Assembly: GCA_963758205.1 (NCBI GenBank)
Contig: CAVWUM010000002.1
Location: 1,488,001 to 1,552,000 of the forward strand
Length of the DNA stretch: 64,000 bases
Source: Owenweeksia sp963758205
GTDB lineage: Bacteria > Bacteroidota > Bacteroidia > Flavobacteriales > Schleiferiaceae
Reading direction: 5' to 3'
The notes under the pieces were generated by a model that saw only the letters and a list, made by a program, of their open reading frames with translations, ran no database searches and was not told where the DNA came from. Positions within the stretch are counted from its first letter, which is position 1; every line of letters begins with the position of its first letter. The position numbers and the translations under genes were made by a program. Below, piece after piece: positions 39,601 through 47,950 of this stretch.

Positions 39601-40387
39601 CTGAAGCCGATAATGCCGTTGGTGGAATACATGCACCCGGAGGCAGGTAAGTAAATTCATAGTACTCATTATCTGTGGCAGCACTTCCTCCTGGCCCTAA
39701 TTGGATGTTGGGTGAACCACCCGGTCCATTTAAAGGAGTAAAAACATCATACGCTGTGGTTCCATTTATTTGTATTCCTACGGTTGCCGAAATAGAAGTA
39801 GGTGAAGATGCATAGCTGCCATCAACAACATAAATCTTATTTGAAGTCTCCTCAAGTACAACTGCGAAATAATTAAATGAAGATGTGCTTAGATAATATG
39901 AAAAATTTAAGATCCATAATTGTCTATTCGGAGCCGTCCCTTCAACTATTGCCCAAACATTATCATTAGTTCCAAGGCTGCTTGCCATATCATCCCAAAA
40001 ATAGGCGATGGTGTTGTTTGGCAAGTTCACATTAGGCAAGGCCGAGTTTGAATTTAGGGAGGCAGAAACAGTCATTCCGGTATTGGTGGTATCAAAAGTC
40101 AAAAGACCATTTTTACTTACCATAAGGTGAGTAACTGCACTTCCGTAAAAATCAAATGAAAATGGTATGGCGTAAGGGTCTGACCATACATTAGTGGAAG
40201 AACTTCCATTGTTGTAAGCCTGAATGTTTGTCCCTCCGGTTGAGGTTGCATCTGAGGCCGTTCTCAGGCCCCCGGGGTTTCCGACATCCAATGCCGAATT
40301 GGTTATGGTGTATGCCTGCCCATAGGACCATGACGGCCATAGACAGCAAACCATCCCCAAAAATAAATAGGGTATGAATTTTCTCAT
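30656..40387 (-). CDS. giant T9SS cargo protein: FN3, beta-helix and jelly-roll modules (frameshifted as assembled)
   Basis: Reconstructed as one gene of about 3,240 residues. It starts at 40387 with a signal peptide (ends near WSYGQ), followed by a beta-sandwich and an FN3 module. A right-handed beta-helix of some 400 residues comes next (NTITNGSYGVYIYGN-type rungs, closing with PDIGADEF). Six more FN3 modules alternate with MAM-like jelly rolls (METFDGSSTP, SGGSGSDFYGDNAIDD), then Ig-like repeats with VCDTVM, and a type A sorting domain (LEVYPNPTSGMINI) at the end. Frame breaks near 39395, 39245, 36718 and 35870 each restore the expected sequence when one or two bases are removed or added. 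Likely a surface adhesin or gliding-related protein. Function unproven. Confidence 0.7.
34660..35836 (-). repeat. internal duplication, copy A
   Basis: About 1.18 kb near-identical to 35979-37157. The offset is 1,319 bp at the left end and 1,321 bp at the right end. I count roughly 18 differences. It encodes an FN3 module plus flanking jelly-roll segments. Confidence 0.9.
35979..37157 (-). repeat. internal duplication, copy B
   Basis: Second copy of the segment at 34660-35836. It carries two extra bases near 36718 (CACTCTCGCGCC against CACTTCCGCC), which break the frame. The roughly 140 bp between the copies is much more diverged, from the same module family. Confidence 0.9.
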
Positions 40388-40524
40388 AGTAATTAGTATG
40401 TGTTTAATTATAGTTTAGGAAAAACCGAAGTGGAATATAGTATTTCCTATGCATAAGCAATAAATCACTATGAGAAAAAGTCAAATTTCTATCGTATCAT
40501 ATTTAATATCAATGTGTTAAATTC

Positions 40525-41115
40525 TTACGATTTTGAACCCCATGTTTTGTAAATTTTATCTTGCATTTGTCTAGGCTCAATTAGTTTGCGAAGCGGCTCA
40601 CACTCTTTTAAGGTTTCAAAACAGTCTTTCGGGAGCCGTTGGTATAGTTCGGTTCCCTTGGTTTTCCAGGCAATCATTTCGTCGCTTACCTCCTTTATCA
40701 CCTTTGCGGGATTCCCTACAACCAAACTTCTGCGCGGAATTTTTGTCTCGGCTTTAATAAATGACAATGCTCCAACTATTGATTCCTCACCCAATTCTAC
40801 ATTATCCATCAATACGGCATTCATTCCTACAAGACAATTCGCTACGTACATTGGCGCCATGTATAATGGCACCATGCCCAATGTGTGCACCTTCATGTAG
40901 TGTTAATGATACACCCGGAAAAATGTGAATCACACAGTTCTCCTGCACATTGCATCCGTCCTCGATGACTATTCGGCCCCAATCGCCACGTTGGCGGCCC
41001 CCGGACCTACATATACATTTTTACCAATTATTACATCCCCAATTACCGAGGCGGTTTTATGTATAAACGAGCTCTCATCTATTACGGGCTTTATACCCTG
41101 AAATTCATATATCAT
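40525..41115 (-). CDS. paaY: PaaY-type hexapeptide-repeat thioesterase (frameshifted as assembled)
   Basis: Reconstructed to 196 residues, the same length as E. coli PaaY. A left-handed beta-helix protein of the gamma-carbonic anhydrase family that clears dead-end CoA thioesters in phenylacetate catabolism. The start at 41115 gives MIYEFQGIKPVIDESSFIH. The frame shifts near 41003, where RGDWGRIVIEDGCNVQENC continues, and again near 40845, where NCLVGMNAVLMDNVELG continues. The metal-ligand histidines in HIGHGAIIHG are present. The two shifts cancel, consistent with base-call errors. It starts 19 bp after the copper-monooxygenase gene, in the same operon direction as paaJ. Confidence 0.85.
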
Positions 41116-41134
41116 GTGTAAGTATTTTGATTAT

Positions 41135-42576
41135 CTATGCGATTGAAAAGTGCTTTTGATCAAAGCCCTCTCTGATTGTCTGTATTAAGGCTAAGGTTTT
41201 CTTATCGCCCGGCTTATAGGGCAAATACGTTATAAAAAACTGTAGCATTTCATCTGTAGTGCGCATGCTGCCATCTCTTTCGCTCACTACGGCCGGGGGA
41301 TTGTTGGGATTTTACTTGTTATCCTCAGTATTATTAAAAGTAGCTACTACTTTTATGGTACTTCCGGCAGGCACAATTACGGGCTTGGGATAGGTATAAA
41401 AGTACTGCCACCTGAAATCCCATTTATCTATTTTTATTAGCCTGATTGTATCACCCCCCGGAGCTAAAGCAAACGCCCTAAAAGTTTTGCCCAATAGGTG
41501 CATATGCGGGTTTACTGTTAACACACTCATTTTATGAGGTACATAGTAATTTATCTCAAATTCCTTAATCTCATTTGGGGGGATCACCAGGGGAGGCTCA
41601 ACCGGAGCTACACCTAAAGTGCCAAGGTGAAGTTCTTTTAATGGGCGCTCAGGTGGGTTATCCATAAAATACAAATTGAAGTAGCTGCTATCGGAGGCAT
41701 TAACCGGGCTGGGCCCCACATGTAAATCCTTTAACATAAAGGGCGAATTTTTCGGATACCTTCCAGCCTCCGATTCCTTCAGGATACAGCGTACCGCCGA
41801 CATCCGTCAGATAATTCACCACCGATGGGGTGAGTGTTGGAGAGCTCCCGTCATCCTGCTGAAAGCCCATTTGATAAGCCAGCGTTCTTGCGGGAATGGA
41901 ATCATGCTCAATGTGGCTATAGCCCTGGTGCATATCACTCATCCGCTCAGGGTTGAAATTTACTAAATGACCATTCATTGATGGACCAGCTTACGGTTAT
42001 CGGGCACAATTCAATAGCACGCAGGTACCTTTCACCGTCAAGCTCTATTGGTATTTTAAGGGCAAAAAACCTGTCTCGGTTATCTCCACGGATGGAAAGC
42101 CTTGAGATAACACCTATACTAGTATCGGGTTTTCTGGCAATGAAATATGGGTTTACGGTTGGCGGCTCTCTTAGTTCCGATGAATCCCCGAAAGGAGCTC
42201 CTGCTTCCGCCCATTTTTGGAGCGCCTCAACTTCTTCTTTCGTAATAGTAGGTTCATGTAAAAAGGTGGTATAACTCCTATCAGCCGGCCACGGGGGCAT
42301 GTAACCCTTGCGGGTAACTTTAGCAATGGTTTTGCTCTTCCTGGCTGCCTGCCGGTAATCCAGTAATGGAAAAGGCCCCGCCCCTTTTGGATTGTGGCAT
42401 TTAGCACAATGGGTGTTTAAAATGTTTGCTACCCTATTTGTATAAGTTACATCCACAATCGTTTCCTTTGACTCGGCCCCGGTATTACAGGCGTTGATTA
42501 GTAAAACTGAGGCTAGCAAAAAAAGGCTTGCGGTGAATATTTGGCCGATAAATTTCAAGTATTCTTTCAATATCAC
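41135..42576 (-). CDS. cytochrome c / copper type II monooxygenase-like protein (frameshifted as assembled)
   Basis: About 480 residues after joining frames at about 41975, 41757 and 41312. The N-terminus is a lipoprotein-like signal (LLINAC), then a cytochrome c domain with one haem site, CAKCH (about residue 57), and a likely distal Met in GYMPPWP. Then come two domains like peptidylglycine hydroxylating monooxygenase: VH(H/Q)MNGHL (copper A His pair), LHVGPSP (third His), HMHLLGK (copper B His-x-His) and TTDEMLQFF (copper B Met). The pairing with an upstream redoxin gene 13 bp away matches larger fused proteins that I recall in other phyla. Substrate unknown. Confidence 0.75.
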
Positions 42577-42589
42577 GATAGTAGCTTTA

Positions 42590-43142
42590 TTACTCTAATA
42601 TACAGCCAACCGCCACGGTTTTGCTTACTGCCGGTTTGTTGCCTTTGGCTATGGCAGAAAGTGCGTTTCTTAAATAATGCTCATCCGGAGTCTGCCTTTT
42701 TCCGCCTTCCCTTACCGCCCAATTATTAATAGCACCCTGGTAAAGGATATCCCCATTTGGGCCGATCACAAATACTTTGGGAACCACAGTAGCATCAAGG
42801 CTTTTTGCCATTTTCAGCTCCGGATCCAGTTTTATAAGGTAGGGAGTGGGGTAATGTAAAATGAAGTATTCGTATTCATCACGCTCATAAAGCCTCCCGC
42901 TAAAAAATGCCGTGAAGACAAAAATCTGCGTATTCTTCATCTGTTACTATATCGGCAAGGGTTTTTGTTTGGTTTTGCGAAAGTGGGCAATCCGGCTGCA
43001 AGAAGAAATAAACCTGTGCTTTGCAGTTTTCAGGATTATCATAATCCTTAAAAATCTCCATTTGATCGGCAACGTCAAGTGGTGCGGATTTCTGACAAGC
43101 CATTGATCCAAAAACCAGTAGCAGAAGAATTTTGTGGCGCAT
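42590..43142 (-). CDS. redoxin-type lipoprotein (frameshifted as assembled)
   Basis: About 184 residues from the ATG at 43142. Lipoprotein signal MRHKILLLLVFGSMAC. A thioredoxin-like fold with FFLQPDCPLSQNQ at the active site (a single Cys in the DCPLS position), then VVPKVFVIGPNGDILYQGAINNW typical of redoxins. A T-run near 42920-42924 is one base too long: removing it joins YADF to VFTAFFSGRLYERDEY. It is directly followed by the cytochrome c/copper-monooxygenase gene, so the two probably act together in the periplasm. Confidence 0.8.
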
Positions 43143-43172
43143 GCCTCAAATTTACAAAGGCAAGGCTAATGA

Positions 43173-43775
43173 CTATTTATATTTATCGTTTAGCCCTATA
43201 CCTTTTTCTATAAGCTCCAGGCTTTTCTTCAGACGCCTGGCGGGTGGCCTGCTGCTTTGCCGATTCAAGGTATTCGGCATATTCGCGTTTTTTATAATCT
43301 GGGAGGGTACTATATCCTTCACGGCCTTCGCATTTTCGTCCATTGCCAGCGCCTGATCAAGCATTTCACTCCTTATATCTTTTTTATCAGATACGCCCAT
43401 TCCTTCCATCTTGCTCTCCAATGTTCGTTTTTAGCAATGGCCTGCAGCGTAAGGTTTCGCAGACCCTCTTCATCAAATCATCCATACCCGCCAAAACATA
43501 CTTGCGCATGCTTTTGGTAGTTTCGGCAGTAGCTTCCAACAAGTTTTTTGGGTCATCCAAATATGCACTCTTATGAAACCAAACGACGTGAACTTTTTCA
43601 AGGCCACCATGCTCATCATTAATCCCTTGTACTCAAAAGGGTGTACCCCACTTTATCTTTTCGGTGATCTCGGGTGATGTAGCTAAAACAATTTCCCGTA
43701 CACGGGTAAGTATTGGGTGGGCAAATTGCCCTCAAGTTTCTTTAGGTATTCATCTACATTTTTTGGTTTAGCCAT
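43173..43775 (-). CDS. DUF1801 / YdeI-OmdA-like protein (heavily frameshifted as assembled)
   Basis: Reconstructed to about 200 residues. From 43775: MAKPKNVDEYLKKL, then in shifted frames REIVLATSPEITEKIKWGTPF, EYKGLMMSMVALKKFTSFGF, HKSAYLDDPKNLLEAT, and a C-terminal tail EYAEYLESAKQQATRQ joined to LKKSLELIEKGIGLNDKYK. The first part is a DUF1801 (YdhG-like) domain. The tail matches the YdeI/OmpD-associated family ending. At least five indels are needed. Function unknown. It lies 11 bp from the paaJ stop. Confidence 0.7.
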
Positions 43776-43786
43776 TTCGGTAGATA

Positions 43787-44993
43787 TTAGGCTCTCTCAA
43801 TAATGACAGCATATCCTTGTCCCACGCCAGTGCACATGGTGCAAAGGGCATATCTTTTTCCAGTTTCCTGGAGTTGAATGGCGGCCGTTTCGATAGTCTT
43901 GCTCCACTCATGCGAAGAGGATGGCCGAGGGCAATGGCATTTCCGTTAGGGTTGATCGGGGGTCATTATCATCTATTCCCATTTTGCGGTTCAGGCCAAA
44001 ACCGGTGCGGCAAAGGCCTCGTTCAACTCCAAAATATCCATTTGATCTAACGTGAGTCCGGCTTTCTTCAGAGCAATTTCCGAAGCATATACCGGACCTA
44101 TGCCCATAATGCGCGGCTCAACACCTGCTACACCCATAGAAACAATGCGGGCCATTGGCTTTAGGTTGTTCTTTTTTAGCTCCATCTTCAGAGGCTACCA
44201 AAATGGCTGCCGCCCCATCATTAAGTCCTGAAGCATTACCCGCTGTTACCGAACCTCCTTCTTTTTTGAAAGCCGCACGCAATTTCCCCAATACTTCAAG
44301 AGTGGTTCCTGGTCTTACAAATTCATCCTTATCAAAAATAATGGGTTCTTTTTTCCTTTGCGGGATGCTTACTGTTGCAATCTCTTTGGCAAGGCGGCCA
44401 TTGTTTTGCGCGGCAGTAGCTTTCATCTGGCTCCAATAGGCAAACTTATCCTGATCTTCGCGGCTTATGCCAAATTGATCCACAAGGTTTTCGGCAGTTT
44501 CACCCATGGCATCAGTGCCAAATTTTTTAAACATTTCGGGATTAACAAACCTCCAGCCAAAGCTGCTATCGTACATTTTAGAATCTGTACCGTAGGCCTT
44601 ACTTGGTTTACTCATTACGTAGGGCGCGCGCGTCATGTGCTCCATTCCCCCCGAAATAAAGAGGTCGCCATCACCATTGCGCACAGCACGCATAGCCTGG
44701 GCGGTAGCACTCATACCTGAGGCACAAAGGCGGTTTACAGTTTCACCGGGAACGGTAAAAGGCAGGCCCGCTAATAGCAGCGACATACGTGCAACATTAC
44801 GGTTATCCTCACCGGCCTGGTTGGCACAGCCCATAATTACATCGGCTATCATTTCCTGGTCTATACCCGGGTTGCGGTTTATCAACTCCTTAATTACATG
44901 CGCTCCCATGTCATCTGCCCTTACGGCAGATAGCGTTCCTCCAAAACTTCCTATAGGTGTGCGTATTCCGTCAATTATGTAAGCTTCTTTCAT
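43787..44993 (-). CDS. paaJ: 3-oxoadipyl-CoA / 3-oxo-5,6-dehydrosuberyl-CoA thiolase (frameshifted as assembled)
   Basis: About 401 residues once joined, equal to E. coli PaaJ. The N-terminal 290 codons are intact and closely follow PaaJ/PcaF (GCANQAGEDNRNVARM, GWRFVNPEMFKKFGTDAM, TAGNASGLNDGAAA), with the nucleophile Cys in NRLCASGMSA (about residue 90). After about 44183 four or more indels occur, but ELNEAFAA, GHPLRMSGAR (catalytic His) and CTMCTGVGQGYAVI (second Cys) are all recoverable. It performs the thiolytic steps that release acetyl-CoA and succinyl-CoA from the opened ring. The intact catalytic set argues against decay. Confidence 0.88.
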
Positions 44994-45014
44994 TTCTTAG
45001 TATTTATGCCATTA

Positions 45015-45632
45015 TTATGAAATGGACAACTGTCTCATTTCACTTGTAATCTTTTCTTTTACTGCTTCCCACTCAATGGGTTCTATCATTTCAGGCTCAA
45101 GATCCTCCTCGGCATCTTCAAAATAAAGCAGGCTTTTATAAACCATTATTTTTGAGTGGTTACTATATTTTTCCTCAAAGAGAGAAATCATTTCCGGCAT
45201 AGCAAAATGCCTTAGGAGAAAAAATATATTAACAAAATCCTTCTTACTTCCACGGCCACAAATTGCTTTGATTTTCATTGCGGCAATATCCTTCAATCCC
45301 CCTATGCTCAGGTTTTCAAACTCAACCGCTTCCTGCAACCAGGGGTAGTTATGCCTTATCAAATCAAACTTTACCCCATCTAAGGTTGCTAACATTCCGC
45401 CTTTCCATTTCTGATTTACCGTGACCTCAAAATTCTCGTTAAGGACTTCCAGAATACGATCAGGGAATACAGGGGTCTCTGAAAAAAAGTCAAGGTCGAT
45501 GGACTTGCGGTGGTTTAGATGTAAGGCCAGAGTTGTACCTCCAACCAGCCGATATCCCTGTAAAAAATTAAGTTGATTCAACTTAAAAAGTACCTCTTTG
45601 GTATCAGGATATAGACTGGAAAAATGCATCAC
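45015..45632 (-). CDS. AbiEii/AbiGii-type nucleotidyltransferase toxin
   Basis: A 205-residue protein with the nucleotidyltransferase signature GGTTLALHLNHRKSIDLDFF (about residues 31-50) and the later GLKDIAAMKIKAICGRGSKKDF block typical of AbiEii-like toxins of type IV-like toxin-antitoxin and abortive-infection systems. Its start overlaps the end of the upstream 84-residue gene by 4 bp, which is the usual antitoxin-toxin arrangement. It is inserted between paaI and paaJ. Shorter than the long AbiEii proteins (about 300), so it could be one of the minimal forms. Confidence 0.85.
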   Translation of the reverse strand: MMHFSSLYPDTKEVLFKLNQLNFLQGYRLVGGTTLALHLNHRKSIDLDFFSETPVFPDRILEVLNENFEVTVNQKWKGGMLATLDGVKFDLIRHNYPWLQEAVEFENLSIGGLKDIAAMKIKAICGRGSKKDFVNIFFLLRHFAMPEMISLFEEKYSNHSKIMVYKSLLYFEDAEEDLEPEMIEPIEWEAVKEKITSEMRQLSIS

Positions 45633-45883
45633 TTCAAGTTATAGTAAAGCTTAAAGAAGTTCTCGGACTTAGGATCCTGCCATTTGATACGTGGTATCTC
45701 GGCTTTAAGGCGCTCATGCCCATAGTATCGCTCTACCTCCTTCCACTCTTCCATGGTACCCCTATGCATTACCCTTGAGATAACCGCCCGGGCATTCTTT
45801 TCCCAATTAATATTCTCCGGGTTCGTATCCCAAAAAAGAGAGGATCTCAGCTTTGGTGTAATATCGGCTTCTGAGTTACTCAT
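45629..45883 (-). CDS. DUF6922-like antitoxin partner
   Basis: An 84-residue protein: RSSLFWDTNPENINWEKN and AVISRVMHRGTMEEW are characteristic of the small DUF6922-like proteins encoded before AbiEii-type toxins. A helix-turn-helix-like role is possible. It overlaps the toxin gene by 4 bp, indicating translational coupling. The antitoxin assignment rests on this context. Confidence 0.75.
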   Translation of the reverse strand: MSNSEADITPKLRSSLFWDTNPENINWEKNARAVISRVMHRGTMEEWKEVERYYGHERLKAEIPRIKWQDPKSENFFKLYYNLK

Positions 45884-45904
45884 TATAGTTGCTATTAAAA
45901 ATAG

Positions 45905-46312
45905 TTAGCTCCACTCCTTTTTCGTTCTATAAACCGTTCCTTTAAAAAGGGCTACAACTTCTTTATTTTGGTTGGTAATCTTTATATCATAAATAGCTGT
46001 TGCGTTGGTAATGTTCAGCTCGGTAGCTTCTGCCGTAAGCACATCATTAATATGAACGGGCCTGGTGTGTGAAATGGAGGTTTCAATACTTACCGCCTGC
46101 CTGCCATGGCTGTTGCTGGCAAAGGCCAAAGCACTATCAGCTAAAGAGTAAGTGATGCCGCCATGGGCAATTTTGAATCCATTGGTCATTTCTTCCCGAA
46201 CGGTCATTTGCAACCTACAATAGCCCGGTCGCTCTTCCAGCCTTTCAATACCCAGCCATTGGCTAAAGGCATCGCCATTATACATTTTATCTACAATGGC
46301 TTTTGGCTCCAT
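45905..46312 (-). CDS. paaI: hot-dog thioesterase PaaI
   Basis: A 135-residue hot-dog fold thioesterase. GFKIAHGGITYSLADSALAFASNSHG carries the family's HGG motif and catalytic Asp region. The protein hydrolyses phenylacetyl- and hydroxylated CoA esters that stall the pathway. It is encoded among other paa genes. Its ATG shares one base with the stop codon of the upstream 165-residue gene (TAATG), so it is translationally coupled. Confidence 0.92.
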   Translation of the reverse strand: MEPKAIVDKMYNGDAFSQWLGIERLEERPGYCRLQMTVREEMTNGFKIAHGGITYSLADSALAFASNSHGRQAVSIETSISHTRPVHINDVLTAEATELNITNATAIYDIKITNQNKEVVALFKGTVYRTKKEWS

Positions 46313-46809
46313 TACTTTTTGGTCATTTCAAGAGATACGGAACGTTCGATGATGGCGATCACTGTGTCGAGTATTAGGATAAACTCAGGGTTAAGGCCCG
46401 GTTCTTCTTCCTGTTCCTGAATTTTGAAAAGAGCGCGGTTTCGCAGATCTTCAAAAACCATTGGGCTGTCTGCTACCTCTTTAAGGTCTTGCTGGGTAAG
46501 TATCTCAGTTTCTTCAGCGGTTTTTTCATAGCTATCCACTCGCTCCTGTATTACCTCTTCCACCATTTGGTGAGGTACCATTTCCACCGGTATTCCGGCT
46601 GAAACGAATGCGTTTATCAATATTACGGCTGAGTCCACCAGGGCCTCATGTTCAGGGTCAGTAAAGTCATCCGCCAGGTTGGTGATAAACCCCATAAGTA
46701 CAGGCTGGTCTTCCAGAACCTGCACTATCATCTGCCCTTTTTCCTCATCAGTCATCGCTTCAAAATCCGCAATGGCAATGGCTACAAAATCTTTCTTTGG
46801 TTGTATCAT
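46312..46809 (-). CDS. conserved-looking acidic protein, unknown
   Basis: A 165-residue, strongly acidic and helical protein (MTDEEKGQMIVQVLEDQP, VEMVPHQMVEEVIQERVDSYEK). No signal peptide or membrane segment, and no motif that I recognise. The one-base overlap with paaI suggests a coupled function, possibly regulatory or structural. That is inference from spacing only. Confidence 0.7.
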   Translation of the reverse strand: MIQPKKDFVAIAIADFEAMTDEEKGQMIVQVLEDQPVLMGFITNLADDFTDPEHEALVDSAVILINAFVSAGIPVEMVPHQMVEEVIQERVDSYEKTAEETEILTQQDLKEVADSPMVFEDLRNRALFKIQEQEEEPGLNPEFILILDTVIAIIERSVSLEMTKK

Positions 46810-46977
46810 CCGGCAAATTTAATTTTTTGAAATCCGAAGGGTTGTAAAAAAATGCTAAAATCGAAACTGTAAATGCGAAACAAACTCTTAAACCTAATAG
46901 TCAAAAGCTCCAAAACCCGTTAGTGTAAACCTTTTTATGGTTTTGAATTTTCCGTTTTTCAATTTCGAGCTTAGAGT

Positions 46978-47703
46978 TTACAGCGTTTCCTCCGGCCTTA
47001 CCTTCTTCACAAAAAAGTCCTCCAGTTCACGCAATGTTTCTGAGGTGGTTTGTATATCCTTCACTACTTGCCCATGGTCGAGAATAACTATGCGCTGACA
47101 GAACTCTGTAACATGGCCCAAATCATGACTTGAAATAAGCATAGTGATATCTGTTTCCTGATCGAGCTTTTTAAGCTGATCGCGCAATTGGTATTGGGTA
47201 GATGGGTCGAGGTTGGCAAATGGCTCATCCAGCACCAGTACATCCGGGTTTCCGATCAACGCTCCTACAATGCCCACCTTTTTTTGGTTTCCTTTACTAA
47301 GGTCGCGGATGTACTTTTTACGCCCTTTGATTTCTCCTTTAAAAAAGTCTTCATAAGGGGTGAGGAAGGTATCCAACTCACCGTTGCCAATATTGTGAAG
47401 TTTACCAATAAAGGCAAAATATTCATCCGGGGTCAGATAATCTATCAGAAAGCCTTCATCAATAAAGCTGCCTGTGTGCTTTTTCCAGTCTTCACTTTTG
47501 GCTACAGGAGTTCCGTTTATGGAAACGCTGCCAGTGTCAGGCTCAATAAGATCGAGCAGGCAGCGGTATAAGGTGGTTTTTCCGGCACCGTTGTTTCCCA
47601 CCAAACCAAAGGATTGCCCGGCTTGGAGGCTAAGTTCAGGAATGTCTAAAACGGTTTCACCGTTGTATGACTTTTTGAGATTTGAGATTGTGATTATACT
47701 CAT
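46978..47703 (-). CDS. ABC transporter ATP-binding protein
   Basis: A 241-residue nucleotide-binding subunit: Walker A GNNGAGKTT (about 36-44), signature LSKGNQKKVG (about 138-147), Walker B VLVLDEPFANLDP and the switch His in ISSHDLGH. It is of the export/Nat-type family and pairs with the upstream DUF5687 membrane protein, a known pairing in Bacteroidota. The 213-bp gap between the two genes is unusual and filled with purine-rich sequence. Confidence 0.92.
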   Translation of the reverse strand: MSIITISNLKKSYNGETVLDIPELSLQAGQSFGLVGNNGAGKTTLYRCLLDLIEPDTGSVSINGTPVAKSEDWKKHTGSFIDEGFLIDYLTPDEYFAFIGKLHNIGNGELDTFLTPYEDFFKGEIKGRKKYIRDLSKGNQKKVGIVGALIGNPDVLVLDEPFANLDPSTQYQLRDQLKKLDQETDITMLISSHDLGHVTEFCQRIVILDHGQVVKDIQTTSETLRELEDFFVKKVRPEETL

Positions 47704-47804
47704 CGAGAAGTGTATTTTGTAGGTTATAAGCTATACGCTGGCTTTGGAGATTAGCTGTTATTAAATTGTGGTTTTGATGTTTGCTCGAGGCTTTAAATTT
47801 TACT

Positions 47805-47950
47805 TTAAGAAGAGAAAAAAGGACGAAAGGACTAAGGGAATAAATAGAAAACAAAATAAAATAAAAAGAAGAAGCAAAGGAACAATGAACTGCAACACTC
47901 GAGGAATAAAGGGAACTCAGTATTTGAAGACTGAAAAAGCACAAAGGACA
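47805..47950 (+). repeat. purine-rich quasi-repetitive segment
   Basis: About 145 nt almost free of pyrimidines in parts on the plus strand, with short imperfect repeats (GGACGAAA, GGACTAAG, then AAGCACAAAGGACAAGG). It covers the gap between the ABC genes and the last codons of the DUF5687 gene. It may be an insertion remnant. Confidence 0.5.

Noticed and set aside
40525..44993. Genes in this stretch as true pseudogenes
   Set aside because: Every break is a one- or two-base indel, catalytic residues survive, and reconstructed lengths match intact homologues. Sequencing error is the simpler explanation.
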